From Phycisphaerales bacterium (GTDB lineage: Bacteria; Planctomycetota; Phycisphaerae; Phycisphaerales; UBA1924): a DNA stretch of 64,000 bases. A model generated the notes under the pieces. The model was not told the DNA's origin and ran no database searches. It saw nothing but the letters and a program-made list of their open reading frames with translations. Made by a program: the position numbers and the translations under genes. Positions 1 through 8,345 of this stretch are shown here, piece by piece. The DNA is taken from assembly GCA_030149165.1 (NCBI GenBank), contig JASBRY010000009.1:930001-994000 (forward strand), given 5' to 3'. Numbering within the stretch: position 1 is the stretch's first letter; the number at the start of each line of letters is the position of its first letter.

Positions 1-1
1 T

Positions 2-907
2 GTGCACTCGATGCCGGGATGTGAGCACGCGAAGATCCTTCAGTATGGGTACGCCGTTGAATACGACATGGTGCGTCCGCATCAGGTCTATGTGACGGGA
101 CAGTCCCGATTGGTCGAGGGGTTTTATCTCGCGGGACAGATCAACGGCACGAGTGGATATGAAGAAGCCGCGGCGCAGGGATTGGTCGCGGGAATCAATG
201 CGGCGATGCGCGCGCGTGGAGGTGGCGAGTTCTCGGTCGATCGCTCGCAGGCGTATATCGGTGTGTTGATGGACGATCTGGTGACCAAGACGCCGCGCGA
301 GCCGTATCGGATGTTCACGAGCCGCGCGGAGTATCGCTTGATGCTGCGTTCGGATAATGCGCCGGATCGGTTGACCCCGATCGCGATGGAGTTGGGTCTG
401 CTCGATCATCACGAGCTTGGATCGCTTCGCAAGGAGCGCTTCGCCGTGAGAAGAACCGCGATCGAGTTTGGACGATCGCTGATGGACTCAACGATGGACG
501 GCAGCAAGACCATCGCGGATCGCATCCATGAGTCTGACTACAGCATTGAGCATCTGAAGCGAGCGATTCAATCGAAGATGGAAGCGGAGTTTGGAGTTGT
601 GCATCCGGAGGTCTATCAGACGCTGCATGCTCAGAAGCGGTACGAGCCGTATATAGAACGGCAGAAGATCGAGATCCGCAGACACAACGAGATCGAGCAC
701 AAACCGATCCCTGAGTGGATTGACTATGAGCTGATGGATTCACTCCGCAATGAAGCGCGTGCTGCGCTATCAAAGTACAGACCTTCAACATTCGGACAAG
801 CATCGAGACTTGAGGGTGTGACTCCAGCGGATCTGACGCTGCTAAGTGTGCTTGTTAAGCGTGCTCGATTGAGCAGACGCGAAGCGGAAGCCGCGAACGC
901 GGAATGA
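2..907 (+). CDS. mnmG: MnmG (GidA), tRNA uridine-34 carboxymethylaminomethyl-modifying enzyme, 3' part
   Basis: This is the C-terminal ~300 residues of MnmG, the FAD enzyme that with MnmE installs the 5-(carboxymethyl)aminomethyl group on wobble uridine of some tRNAs. The frame is open to the left edge of the window, so the gene is cut by the window and not truncated in nature. Family signatures seen are the FAD-binding stretch LAGQINGTSGYEEAAAQG, the block VTKTPREPYRMFTSRAEYRL with its EYRLMLR core, and the helical C-terminal domain ending in an LSVLVKRARL-like helix that normally contacts MnmE. The stop lies 17 bases from the end of the convergent UVR-motif gene. An MnmE-like but shortened GTPase lies at 17.1 kb. 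The identification is secure; the start is not visible. Confidence 0.95.
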   Translation: MHSMPGCEHAKILQYGYAVEYDMVRPHQVYVTGQSRLVEGFYLAGQINGTSGYEEAAAQGLVAGINAAMRARGGGEFSVDRSQAYIGVLMDDLVTKTPREPYRMFTSRAEYRLMLRSDNAPDRLTPIAMELGLLDHHELGSLRKERFAVRRTAIEFGRSLMDSTMDGSKTIADRIHESDYSIEHLKRAIQSKMEAEFGVVHPEVYQTLHAQKRYEPYIERQKIEIRRHNEIEHKPIPEWIDYELMDSLRNEARAALSKYRPSTFGQASRLEGVTPADLTLLSVLVKRARLSRREAEAANAE

Positions 908-923
908 TTGAGACTGATGGTGT

Positions 924-1718
924 TCAGTTCCCGAGCATGCGGAGTTCGTCGCGGAGGATCGCCGCGAGTTCGAAGTTCTCTGACACGATCGCGGCTTCGA
1001 GCCGCTGACGGAGCTCGGCTTTCTGAGAGACTGGGAGTTTGGGGACCAAGCCGTCACGCATTTCGCGGAGCATCTCGACTTCTCCCGCTTCGTCGAAGAG
1101 TTCTTCTTGACCTGCAGATTGGTAATACATGCGGAGTGCTTCGAGTCCATCGTCGATCGCGTTGATCGCGGCTTTGTTTTCTTCGTGCTTCACTGCATGA
1201 CTCGCCAGTGCTCGCGCACGCATCATCATGACATAGGGGCGATGTCCCTCCATCGCGAGTTGATCGTCTTCTTCGATCGCGTGATCACGGAACATGTCCA
1301 GCACGCGGAGATTGCGTGAGGTGTCTCGCGCGACGCTCTCGAAGTCCTCAAGGACGAGCAGAGCGATGTACCGGTGGTAGTACTGCTGGGCTTCTTCTCG
1401 GAGTTGTCGGCAGTCCTCGGGATCGAGGAAGCGGATCTCGCCTTCGGAGTCCTCGTCGTCACCGCTCTCACTGAGCGCGAAGTCCGGATCACCTGATTGG
1501 GTGATTTGCTGGAGTCGGTTTTCTTGATATTCGAGGTAGGAGTCGCAGTCGTGGGGGCGCTGGCCGTCAGGACGCCCGTCGATCTTCATCTGGAGGAATC
1601 CGAGGTCGAGGCGGACCTGGATCCGAGGTTCGTGATCCTGTCCCTCGATGAGCCGAACGGAGATCTGTCCGGGCACAAATGGCCATTCTTCGAGCAGTTT
1701 GGAGATGTCTCTTTCCAC
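924..1718 (-). CDS. UvrB/UvrC (UVR) motif-containing protein
   Basis: A 264-residue soluble protein of unknown role. The last ~30 residues (LRQRLEAAIVSENFELAAIL...) form a UVR motif, the helical hairpin used by UvrB, UvrC and McsA for protein contacts. The N-terminal part (LLEEWPF, then a beta-rich VRLDLGFLQMKIDGRPDG segment) and the acidic middle are a pattern I associate with planctomycete UVR proteins, but no enzymatic motif is seen. The open frame extends upstream to 1874, but that extension is not protein-like. I prefer the GTG at 1718, which has an AGGA about 8 bases before it. It is transcribed away from the sigma factor gene and converges on mnmG. DNA repair is possible but not shown. 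Confidence 0.75.
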   Translation of the reverse strand: MERDISKLLEEWPFVPGQISVRLIEGQDHEPRIQVRLDLGFLQMKIDGRPDGQRPHDCDSYLEYQENRLQQITQSGDPDFALSESGDDEDSEGEIRFLDPEDCRQLREEAQQYYHRYIALLVLEDFESVARDTSRNLRVLDMFRDHAIEEDDQLAMEGHRPYVMMMRARALASHAVKHEENKAAINAIDDGLEALRMYYQSAGQEELFDEAGEVEMLREMRDGLVPKLPVSQKAELRQRLEAAIVSENFELAAILRDELRMLGN

Positions 1719-1993
1719 ACAAAATCCTAGCTTCGCGAGGGGCGAATTTGAGAGTATGAAGGCATTATCGGGGGATGCCAATAAAATTCTAGAAAGGCCG
1801 ATCACTTTTCCAAAATACTGTCCGATCCCCCCAAACGGTCCAATCCGCAAGGATTTAGAGCCAGTTAAAATCAAAGAAAATGCCCGTGTTGAGGGGAAAA
1901 CCCTTTTATCCGATGGAACAGATCGTGTACGATGACGAACAGTGGGATGAGTGAGAGCTCATCTCGTTTCCGGCGGCGCTCGCCGCGGAAAGG
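1719..1993. promoter_or_regulatory. Divergent promoter region between UVR gene and sigma factor gene; hairpin at 1967-1991
   Basis: This 275-base gap is noticeably more AT-rich than its surroundings. A possible -10 element for the sigma factor gene is TACGAT at 1928-1933, without a convincing -35. At 1967-1991 a 10-bp stem (TTTCC, one bulged G, GCGGC, four-base loop GCTC, GCCGC, GGAAA) ends three bases before the ATG at 1994. The right arm contains the GGAAA part of the only Shine-Dalgarno-like sequence for that ATG, so the hairpin would hide it. Confidence 0.55.
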
Positions 1994-2962
1994 ATGGGTA
2001 GGAAAGTGAGTAAAACAATGCGTTCGTCTAATTCTGGCGTGAAGTCATCGTTGCAGGTCTATCTGAACGATATCAACCGCCACCCCTTGCTGACAGCGGA
2101 ACAAGAGAAAGAACTCGGATGGAAGATCATCAACGAGCAATGTCCTATTGCGCGTGAAACGATGATCCGTTCGAATCTCCGTCTCGTTGTTTCGATCGCG
2201 AAGAACTACAACAACCGCGGGCTCCCGCTCGGTGATCTCATCGAGGAAGGGAACATCGGTCTGATGCGAGCTGTGGAGGGCTTTGATCCTGCACAGGGCG
2301 CTCGATTCAGCACCTACGCGAGCTGGTGGATCAAGCAGGGCATCAAGCGTGCTCTGATCAATGCCAACCAACCGATCCATATCCCTGCGTATATGGTCGA
2401 ACTGATCGCGAAGTGGAAGATGCACTCGCGTCGGATCGAATCAGAAACTGGTCATCCACCAACGATGGAAGACCTCGCTGCAGCGATGGATCTGCCGATC
2501 AAGAAGATCAAGATCATCAAGCGTGCGGTCAAAGCATTCAGCGCCCCAAACCAAGCACCTCGCAGTATGGACGGCGATCTGATGGGGATGGGCGAGCTGA
2601 TCGCTGATCACCGTGCAGGCACAGCTGAGGAACGCACACTGGAATCCGAGGAACTCGGTATCCTCCGCAAGCTGATGGAGACCATCGACGAGCGTGAGGC
2701 ACAGATCCTGCGTCTGCGATTCGGACTCGATGGCGCTGAGCCGTTGACGCTCAAAGAGATCGCTGCAAATATCGGCATCTCACGCGAGCGTGTGCGTCAG
2801 ATCATCGAGGAGTCGCTCTCGCGTCTGCATGAGCGGATCAATGACGACAAGCCGAGCCAGTTCTATCGGCGTGACAATGCGTTCGAGAATCTGGACAACG
2901 ACGCTCCAGAGCGTGATCGAGCATTTACTCCTGTTCAGAACTCAGCGACGGCTGCGGGCTGA
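1994..2962 (+). CDS. RNA polymerase sigma factor, sigma-70 group 1/2 (RpoD/SigA-like)
   Basis: A compact 322-residue sigma-70 factor. Region 1.2 (SLQVYLNDINRHPLL), region 2 (DLIEEGNIGLMRAVEGFD followed by FSTYASWWIKQGIKRAL, the -10 reading helix), region 3, and region 4.2 (TLKEIAANIGISRERVRQI, the -35 reading helix-turn-helix) are all recognisable. There is no acidic region 1.1 and no long non-conserved insert, unlike proteobacterial RpoD, so it could be the housekeeping factor in a short form or a group 2 paralogue. The ATG at 1994 has its ribosome site inside a hairpin. GTG at 2006 and ATG at 2018 are in-frame alternatives, the latter preceded by AGGAAAGTGAG. A strong hairpin terminator follows at 3007. 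Confidence 0.92.
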   Translation: MGRKVSKTMRSSNSGVKSSLQVYLNDINRHPLLTAEQEKELGWKIINEQCPIARETMIRSNLRLVVSIAKNYNNRGLPLGDLIEEGNIGLMRAVEGFDPAQGARFSTYASWWIKQGIKRALINANQPIHIPAYMVELIAKWKMHSRRIESETGHPPTMEDLAAAMDLPIKKIKIIKRAVKAFSAPNQAPRSMDGDLMGMGELIADHRAGTAEERTLESEELGILRKLMETIDEREAQILRLRFGLDGAEPLTLKEIAANIGISRERVRQIIEESLSRLHERINDDKPSQFYRRDNAFENLDNDAPERDRAFTPVQNSATAAG

Positions 2963-3006
2963 TACAGCAAGAACGACATCTCTCAGAGTTATTCTCTCTT
3001 GTATGA

Positions 3007-3036
3007 CGGGCGATCCCTCGGGATCGCCCGTTTCTC
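3007..3036 (+). terminator. Rho-independent terminator after sigma factor gene
   Basis: An 11-bp perfect stem (CGGGCGATCCC / GGGATCGCCCG, 3007-3017 and 3020-3030) closes over a CTCG turn and is followed by TTTCTCG. It lies 45 bases after the sigma factor stop and separates that gene from trxB. Confidence 0.85.
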
Positions 3037-3165
3037 GTCTGTATGGGGTGTCTGAGCTATGATGCAAGCCGCGATCAGCTGGGTTTGGAATAAACCAGAG
3101 CAACGAGCGGATGTTGCAAGACCGCGTTGAGCGGTGCAGGAATACGACGAGAACGGAGACACGGT

Positions 3166-4176
3166 TTGGCTCAGGAATCTTCAGCGGTACACAAGGTTGT
3201 CATCATCGGATCGGGTCCATCAGGATGGACCGCTGCGATATACGCGGCTCGCGCGAATCTGAATCCTGTGGTCTATGTGGGGGTTGCGAAACAAGATCCA
3301 GGACCTGTGCTCCCAGGTGGTCAGTTGATGCTCACGACGGATGTCGAGAACTATCCGGGATTCCCTGAGGGGATCGCGGGGCCAGAGATGATGATGAAGT
3401 TCGAAGAACAGGCGCGTCGCTTTGGGACAACGGTTGTCGGAGAGGACATCACCAAGTGTGAGTTCTCTAGTGATGGATCGCCTCACACCCTTCACACTTC
3501 GAGCGGAGAAACAATCCAAGCACACGCGGTCATCATCTCGACAGGCGCTACGGCGAACTGGATCGGTTTGGATTCAGAGATGAAGCTTGCGATGACAGGC
3601 GGCGGTGTGAGTGCTTGTGCGGTCTGCGATGGTGCCCTCCCGATGTTCCGTGATCAGCATGTCGCGGTCGTCGGTGGCGGGGACTCAGCGATGGAAGAAG
3701 CGACCTTCCTGACCAAGTTCGCATCCAAGGTTTCGGTGATCCATCGCCGAGATGAGCTTCGCGCAAGTAAGGTTATGCAGGAGCGATTCCTTAACAAGGA
3801 AAACGCTGAAGTCCTTTGGAATAAGACGGTCATCGAATGTCTGTCTGAGCCGGATCAGATGGGCAATGAGAAGATCTCTGCGGTCAAGCTGAAGGACACG
3901 GTGACGGGTGAAGAGTCCGAGCTCGCGATCAAGGGGCTCTTCGTTGCGATCGGACACAGTCCGGCGACCAAGTTCCTGCAGGATACCAAGCTGGAGTTTG
4001 ACAACGCAGGATATATCGATCTGAAAGATCGCTCGAGCAAGACCAATATCGAGGGTGTCTTTGCGGCGGGTGATGTCGCGGATGCCAAGTATCGTCAGGC
4101 GATCACGGCCTCTGGGATGGGGTGTCAAGCGGCTCTCGACGCGGAGCACTGGCTCGGTGACAAGGGTCTCATCTGA
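3166..4176 (+). CDS. trxB: Thioredoxin reductase
   Basis: NADPH-dependent flavoprotein that reduces thioredoxin in the cytoplasm. Seen in order are the FAD-binding motif VVIIGSGPSGWTAAIYAAR at the N-terminus, the redox-active CAVCDG (CxxC) in the middle, the NADPH-binding GGGDSAMEEA, HRRDELRAS, and the C-terminal FAD motif GVFAAGDVAD. I chose the TTG at 3166 because GGAG lies 9 bases upstream and the FAD motif then begins close to the N-terminus; another TTG at 3127 would add 13 arginine-rich residues. Length is 336 residues, normal for low-molecular-weight TrxR. It converges on a secreted thioredoxin-fold gene, with a shared hairpin terminator between them. Confidence 0.93.
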   Translation: MAQESSAVHKVVIIGSGPSGWTAAIYAARANLNPVVYVGVAKQDPGPVLPGGQLMLTTDVENYPGFPEGIAGPEMMMKFEEQARRFGTTVVGEDITKCEFSSDGSPHTLHTSSGETIQAHAVIISTGATANWIGLDSEMKLAMTGGGVSACAVCDGALPMFRDQHVAVVGGGDSAMEEATFLTKFASKVSVIHRRDELRASKVMQERFLNKENAEVLWNKTVIECLSEPDQMGNEKISAVKLKDTVTGEESELAIKGLFVAIGHSPATKFLQDTKLEFDNAGYIDLKDRSSKTNIEGVFAAGDVADAKYRQAITASGMGCQAALDAEHWLGDKGLI

Positions 4177-4202
4177 GATTCTCGATAAGATTCAGACATA
4201 GA

Positions 4203-4231
4203 AAAAGGGCATCCGAGTTGGATGCCCTTTC
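4203..4231. terminator. Bidirectional terminator between trxB and the TlpA-like gene
   Basis: The stem AAAGGGCATCC / GGATGCCCTTT (11 bp) has a GAGTT loop. It is flanked by an A-run on the left and T-rich sequence on the right, so it can stop transcription from both convergent genes. Confidence 0.85.
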
Positions 4232-4251
4232 TTCATGCTATTGGTCGCTGA

Positions 4252-5298
4252 TTAGTTCTCTTCGTACATTGCGAGGCGTTCTTCGAGTTCTGCGATCGCG
4301 TCCTGTCCGCCTTTCTCCTCGTCGAGTTTGGCGAGTTCAATCGCTTTCTTCTGCCACTTGATCGCGGAGGTGTTGTCTCCGGTCTTGTGCATCGCGAGTG
4401 CGTAGGTATCCATGACGCCCCAGTCTTTCCACTCGGTCATCTGGCACGCCATCGCGGCGGCTTGGAGTGCGGTCTGGTAGTCCTGCATCCCGACGCCTTC
4501 GGCCTGTCCGTTCAGCAAGATCCACGCGACGGCGTTGAGTCCGCCCGAGTCCTCGCTGAAGTGGTCATTAATCAGGATCTGACTGATCTTGCGAGCTTTG
4601 TCGAGGTCCTGTCCAGAGTGGAGCGATCCGGCGAAGCTCTGGAATGCCGCCATGATGACTTGTTGATCCCAAGCTTCTTTCGCGGCGGTTTTGGAATCGA
4701 AGTCTCCCGAAACGACAGCTTCGAGTGGTTCATCGATTTCAGCAGGGTGACCGATCCATGCTATGTCGCCGTTGCCATCAACGATGAACGCGGCGGGGAT
4801 TCCGCCTTGTCCGGCTGGGCGCATCCAGTTGTCGGACATGGAAGTGCCGTCCTCGATCGCGACGGTGTAGCCCATCCGCTCGCCTTGCTTCTGGACGAAC
4901 TTCTCGACCTTCTCCATGCGTTCTTGTCCCTTCTCACGTTCCCAGATGTTCACACCGATGAACTGGACATCTTCGCCATGATCGCTCTGGAGTTCAGTGA
5001 GGTGGGGGAAGGCCGCGATACATGGGCCACACCATGTTGCCCAGAACTCGACGACATAGACCTGTCCTGATTCGAAATCGTTGACCGAGTCGCCTTTGAT
5101 GAACTTGGCAATCGTGAGCTCAGGTGCTGAAGATCCGATCCAGAGTTCCGGCTTCTTCATGTTCGGGAGCAAATCTTCAAGTGTCTCTTTTTGAGTGTTC
5201 TTGGTCGCTTTCGAATCAGGTCCAGCGAATGCTGGTGCGGGGATTGCTGCGAGCACTGCGAGGCCACTGATGGCTGCGATGAGTGTGGTTGCTTTCAT
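4252..5298 (-). CDS. Exported TlpA-like thioredoxin/redoxin domain protein
   Basis: A 348-residue exported thiol-disulfide protein. It starts with a signal peptide (hydrophobic ISGLAVLAAIPAPAFA ending near residue 25). Residues ~50-190 form a redoxin/TlpA fold with the active site WATWCGPC near residue 88 and the conserved cis-proline region GGIPAAFIVD. The C-terminal ~130 residues are helical and resemble TPR units (MDTYALAMHKTGDNTSAIKW). The CxxC suggests thiol reduction or heme/copper maturation in the periplasm, but the substrate is unknown. The ATG at 5298 has GGAGT 7 bases upstream. It converges on trxB; that need not mean functional pairing, as TlpA proteins are usually reduced via a membrane CcdA/DsbD. 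Confidence 0.85.
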   Translation of the reverse strand: MKATTLIAAISGLAVLAAIPAPAFAGPDSKATKNTQKETLEDLLPNMKKPELWIGSSAPELTIAKFIKGDSVNDFESGQVYVVEFWATWCGPCIAAFPHLTELQSDHGEDVQFIGVNIWEREKGQERMEKVEKFVQKQGERMGYTVAIEDGTSMSDNWMRPAGQGGIPAAFIVDGNGDIAWIGHPAEIDEPLEAVVSGDFDSKTAAKEAWDQQVIMAAFQSFAGSLHSGQDLDKARKISQILINDHFSEDSGGLNAVAWILLNGQAEGVGMQDYQTALQAAAMACQMTEWKDWGVMDTYALAMHKTGDNTSAIKWQKKAIELAKLDEEKGGQDAIAELEERLAMYEEN

Positions 5299-5449
5299 TG
5301 GTACTCCGTTTGTCTTCAGCGCTTGCTGATGTTCGTGTTGTGTCAGAGTTTACGACGCATTCCTACACACAGTGTACCACCCTGAGGGCAATCTGGTTGC
5401 TTGTGCGGGCGCTGGTAGACCGCGAATAATGGCGTATTCTGACTGCAAT

Positions 5450-5932
5450 TCACTGATTTTTGGGTAGGTCGGCTTCGCCGATGAGTCTGAACCCTTTCTG
5501 ACGCAGGATCTGTCCTGCGAGGGTTTGATCGTCAATCGCGATCGCGATGGTGGGGGCGCCGTTTGGTTCGAGCATGAGGGCATACGCAAAAGCGATGTTC
5601 ATTTCGACTCCGAGCAAGTAGAGACAGAGCTTGGAGAGGGTGTGACCTTCTGAGAGTTCGACTACGAGGACTTCGTGCTCAGCGAACGCGAGTTCTTGCT
5701 CTGTGAGGATTCTGCGAGCGACATGCGCGTGATTGGTGATCAAACGCACAACAGCGTGATCTGAAGCTTCATGGACAGAGATCGCACAGATCTGACACTG
5801 AGACGCTTCGTCAAAGTTCTCAACGAGGTCGAGCATCTTCCCCACTTTGTTGGGGAGAAAGACGCTGAACTGGACCATAGTTGGGGGAGAGAAGCACGAG
5901 GTGGTGTCGACTGGGCATCCTGCTTCACTCAT
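5450..5932 (-). CDS. ACT-domain protein (tandem ACT)
   Basis: A 160-residue protein with two ACT-like units, small ligand-binding folds usually sensing amino acids. The first starts at VQFSVFLPNKVGKMLDLVENF (pattern beta strand, then helix beginning with a G-K turn) and the second around ILTEQELAFAEHEVLVVEL...GAPTIAIAI. There is no catalytic domain, so a regulatory role is likely. Start choice is uncertain: ATG 5932 has a weak GGACG upstream, whereas ATG 5878 begins right at the domain but lacks a ribosome site. It is a single gene between the TlpA-like gene and the glycine-rich lipoprotein gene. Confidence 0.75.
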   Translation of the reverse strand: MSEAGCPVDTTSCFSPPTMVQFSVFLPNKVGKMLDLVENFDEASQCQICAISVHEASDHAVVRLITNHAHVARRILTEQELAFAEHEVLVVELSEGHTLSKLCLYLLGVEMNIAFAYALMLEPNGAPTIAIAIDDQTLAGQILRQKGFRLIGEADLPKNQ

Positions 5933-6030
5933 GAGTTTCGTCCGGCTTGGGGGTCATAGAAAGACCGATCGGGCAATCCGATCGGTGCATGGGAAAGCAT
6001 ACTCTATTTTCGAAGATTTGGCGAGAAGAA

Positions 6031-7836
6031 TTATTCGTCGCTGGTTTCGACCGCGGCGAGGGTGGATTCCTCGGTTTCTTCGGTCAATTCTTCCAGGGCG
6101 AGTGCTGTTTCTTCCAGTTCCGTGATGTTGTTGTTGCCGCCGGATGCCTTTGCGATCCGCGTGCTACTGGAGCCAGAAGATTTGGTGACTCGGACGACTT
6201 GGGTAGCGCCTGAAGTGCTCGAACTCACACTCCCGCCTGCGGTCACGGTGTTGCCACCACCGCCACCACCGCCGCCTCCGCCTCCGCCTCCGCCACCGCC
6301 ACCGCCACCGCCGCCGCCGCCACTGGTCACGACATTCGTGGTTGCGATGGAATAGGTGCCGGTCGTGCTGTCGGAATCTCCACTGGTAGAGGATCCGGAG
6401 GAGTCGCCTTGTGTAACATCAGCGGGCTCTTCAGGTTCGTCTGCTTGTGGGAGGTCGTACACAAAGATTTGGTGCGTGCCGTTTGCGACTGCAGCGGTCT
6501 GCGTTGGGAGTCCCTCGATATCTGGGAGACGCACACCACGCGGGCTTGAGCTTCCTGAGAGATTGGAAACAAGGACGACTACCTTTGACTCAGAGCGAAC
6601 GGCAGACCATTCAACGCCGGATTCTTTGTTCGTGCTCAGATTGAGGATTTCGAGTCGATCCTCGCCCTCAAGTTTGGATTCGATTTGAACCCATGAGTCG
6701 AGTGCGAGTTGGCGATATTGCGAATAGTTTACTTGGGGGTGGTCCGTGGTTGTGCTCGACGGACTCCAGAATGAGAAGCCATCTGCACCACGTAGATAGA
6801 TGTGCATGATCGTGGCTTTGAGATCAGAGATTGGAGGTGGTGGGGCGTTGTAGTATCCGTTGTTGTCTGGGAGTTGGTATTTGACATATGGAGAAATCCA
6901 AGGGATGAGTTTATGATCAGGCTGAAGTTCTCTTGCGGCTGTGGAGACATGTTCGATCGGCGCCCAAAGTGAAGCAGACCGAACATTTGGGCTTGCGGGT
7001 TGTCCAGCCATAAGTTCCGGGCGAGTATGGACTGATTGCGCTTCGTAGTGGTACGCGACAGGCATCGCAACATTCAGGCCGGAGTTTCTGTAGAACGAAT
7101 CCCGATCCCATCCTGTATATCCATGATACACGCCGCCGCCTGATCGGTTCCGCTGTGGGTTCCAGACAAAGCCGAGATCAGTCGCACCTGGGTACTCTGA
7201 GTAGTTGCCGATGTATGCGTTTCTGATGTTCGGATTGGGGTGATTCCGTACTTGGCGGATAATCTCATGGACATTCCGTTCAATGTTGTCCGGTTCAAAC
7301 TCAAGATCCATGAATAGATAATCAAGCCGTGGGAGAGCATTTAGGGCATCACGGAGAGCGTTCGGACTTACGGTGCCTCCATTGGTGTGATAAGGGAACG
7401 GACAGTTTCGCTCACGAATCAAGATAGTCACTGGAGCACCGGCTTGGGCGACGCGTTCCATGGATTCAGTAAGCAGCCAACTCATCCAGCCAGTGAACCC
7501 GATGCCGTGACCGCCATTGGGCTGTGGCATCGGAGAGTAGTATCGTTCCTGGCGTGGTTCGAAAGCGGGAACTCTTAACTGGTCGGAAGTCGTTGGATTC
7601 TGCGGCCAAGCTGCATCCCCATCGGAATTGTAAAGAGAGACATGAGTGTGGTACCACCAGTCGGTGAAGACCGGCTCAGATTCGTCGTGCTCAGCAACCT
7701 GAATGGCTGCGGATTGGGTGGTGAACACAGGGATTGGGAGCGTGCATCCAGCGAGGATGAGCGATGAGAGTAGGGTTGTGCCGCGCTTTGCCATGGTGAG
7801 GAGTCTCCGTGCTTTAGTTCTCGTCATAGAGTCCAT
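6031..7836 (-). CDS. Lipoprotein with TIM-barrel-like domain and long polyglycine linker
   Basis: A ~600-residue lipoprotein of unknown function. The lipobox LAGC follows a basic, hydrophobic signal, so the protein should be lipid-anchored. The main domain (about 360 residues, rich in Trp and Tyr, with blocks such as YLFMDLEFEPDN, NAYIGNYSEYPGATDLGFVWNP and GADGFSFWSPS) looks like a glycoside-hydrolase-type barrel, but I cannot name a family. Next comes a beta-sandwich-like segment, then a run of 24 glycines, then a Ser/Thr- and Glu-rich tail. The ATG at 7836 has AAGGA upstream at good spacing; 7857 and 7794 are alternatives. It follows the isc operon, with a hairpin between them. Confidence 0.8.
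   Translation of the reverse strand: MDSMTRTKARRLLTMAKRGTTLLSSLILAGCTLPIPVFTTQSAAIQVAEHDESEPVFTDWWYHTHVSLYNSDGDAAWPQNPTTSDQLRVPAFEPRQERYYSPMPQPNGGHGIGFTGWMSWLLTESMERVAQAGAPVTILIRERNCPFPYHTNGGTVSPNALRDALNALPRLDYLFMDLEFEPDNIERNVHEIIRQVRNHPNPNIRNAYIGNYSEYPGATDLGFVWNPQRNRSGGGVYHGYTGWDRDSFYRNSGLNVAMPVAYHYEAQSVHTRPELMAGQPASPNVRSASLWAPIEHVSTAARELQPDHKLIPWISPYVKYQLPDNNGYYNAPPPPISDLKATIMHIYLRGADGFSFWSPSSTTTDHPQVNYSQYRQLALDSWVQIESKLEGEDRLEILNLSTNKESGVEWSAVRSESKVVVLVSNLSGSSSPRGVRLPDIEGLPTQTAAVANGTHQIFVYDLPQADEPEEPADVTQGDSSGSSTSGDSDSTTGTYSIATTNVVTSGGGGGGGGGGGGGGGGGGGGGGGNTVTAGGSVSSSTSGATQVVRVTKSSGSSSTRIAKASGGNNNITELEETALALEELTEETEESTLAAVETSDE
6253..6324 (-). repeat. Glycine-codon microsatellite with hexanucleotide sub-repeats
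   Basis: On the plus strand this is a CCN tract containing three consecutive CCTCCG units and then three CCACCG units, ending in pure CCG. On the coding strand it specifies 24 consecutive glycines. Gain or loss of a unit would keep the frame and change only linker length. Confidence 0.9.
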
Positions 7837-7871
7837 ATCCGGTTCATCCTTGTCCATGATCCTGCGGCATC

Positions 7872-7901
7872 AAACAAGCCATCATGGGTAATCCATGATG
7901 G
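7872..7901 (-). terminator. Probable terminator after the isc operon
   Basis: The 9-bp perfect stem CCATCATGG / CCATGATGG (7879-7901) has a 5-base loop. On the minus strand it is followed by CTTGTTTG, a modest T-rich tail. It lies just after the iscA stop and before the lipoprotein gene. Confidence 0.6.
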
Positions 7902-7931
7902 TTGTACCAGTTCTGTATGTTATCGGGAATA

Positions 7932-8291
7932 TCAGACGGAGAAGCTAGAGCCGCATCCGCAACTGCTCGAGGCGTTGGGATTGTTGAAAACAAAGCCTCT
8001 ACCCATGATTTCGTCTTTGAAATCCACCACGACGCCGCTCAGGTAGAGGAGCGATTTAGGGTCGATAATGACCTTGATGCCGTGCTGCTCGAAGATCTCG
8101 TCCGAGTCTTTCTGGGTTTCAGTCAGGTCAAGAAGGTAGCTGAATCCTGAGCAGCCTCCGCCTTTGACTCCGACGCGCAAACGGACCTTCTCCTTATCGA
8201 GTTCTTGTTTCTCGATGATGCTGAGAATCTCGTTTGCGGCGGTTTCGGTGATGATGACCGAATCTTGTGCGGTGGTAGTGTCAGTGCTCAT
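7932..8291 (-). CDS. iscA: IscA/HesB-family iron-sulfur carrier
   Basis: A-type carrier of 119 residues that receives Fe-S clusters from the scaffold and passes them to apo-enzymes. The three ligand cysteines are present: one in GGGCSGF and two in the C-terminal CGCGSSF. An N-terminal ~10 Ser/Thr-rich residues precede the domain. It is the last gene of an operon with iscU (gap 54 bases) and iscS. The start is fixed by GGAGG 6 bases upstream. It could equally be called ErpA; the sequence alone does not settle which client set it serves. Confidence 0.93.
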   Translation of the reverse strand: MSTDTTTAQDSVIITETAANEILSIIEKQELDKEKVRLRVGVKGGGCSGFSYLLDLTETQKDSDEIFEQHGIKVIIDPKSLLYLSGVVVDFKDEIMGRGFVFNNPNASSSCGCGSSFSV

Positions 8292-8345
8292 GGGGCGCCT
8301 CCGTAACGGCTTCTGTCAGTTGTACGAGCGGTATTCTAGCTCGGT

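Noticed and set aside
1719-1874. Upstream extension of the UVR-motif protein to 1874
   Set aside because: The extra 52 residues come from AT-rich intergenic DNA, and GTG 1718 has a better ribosome site.
6062-6355. Proline-rich open frame with 24 consecutive prolines
   Set aside because: It is the reverse reading of the polyglycine tract of the lipoprotein gene and has no ribosome site.
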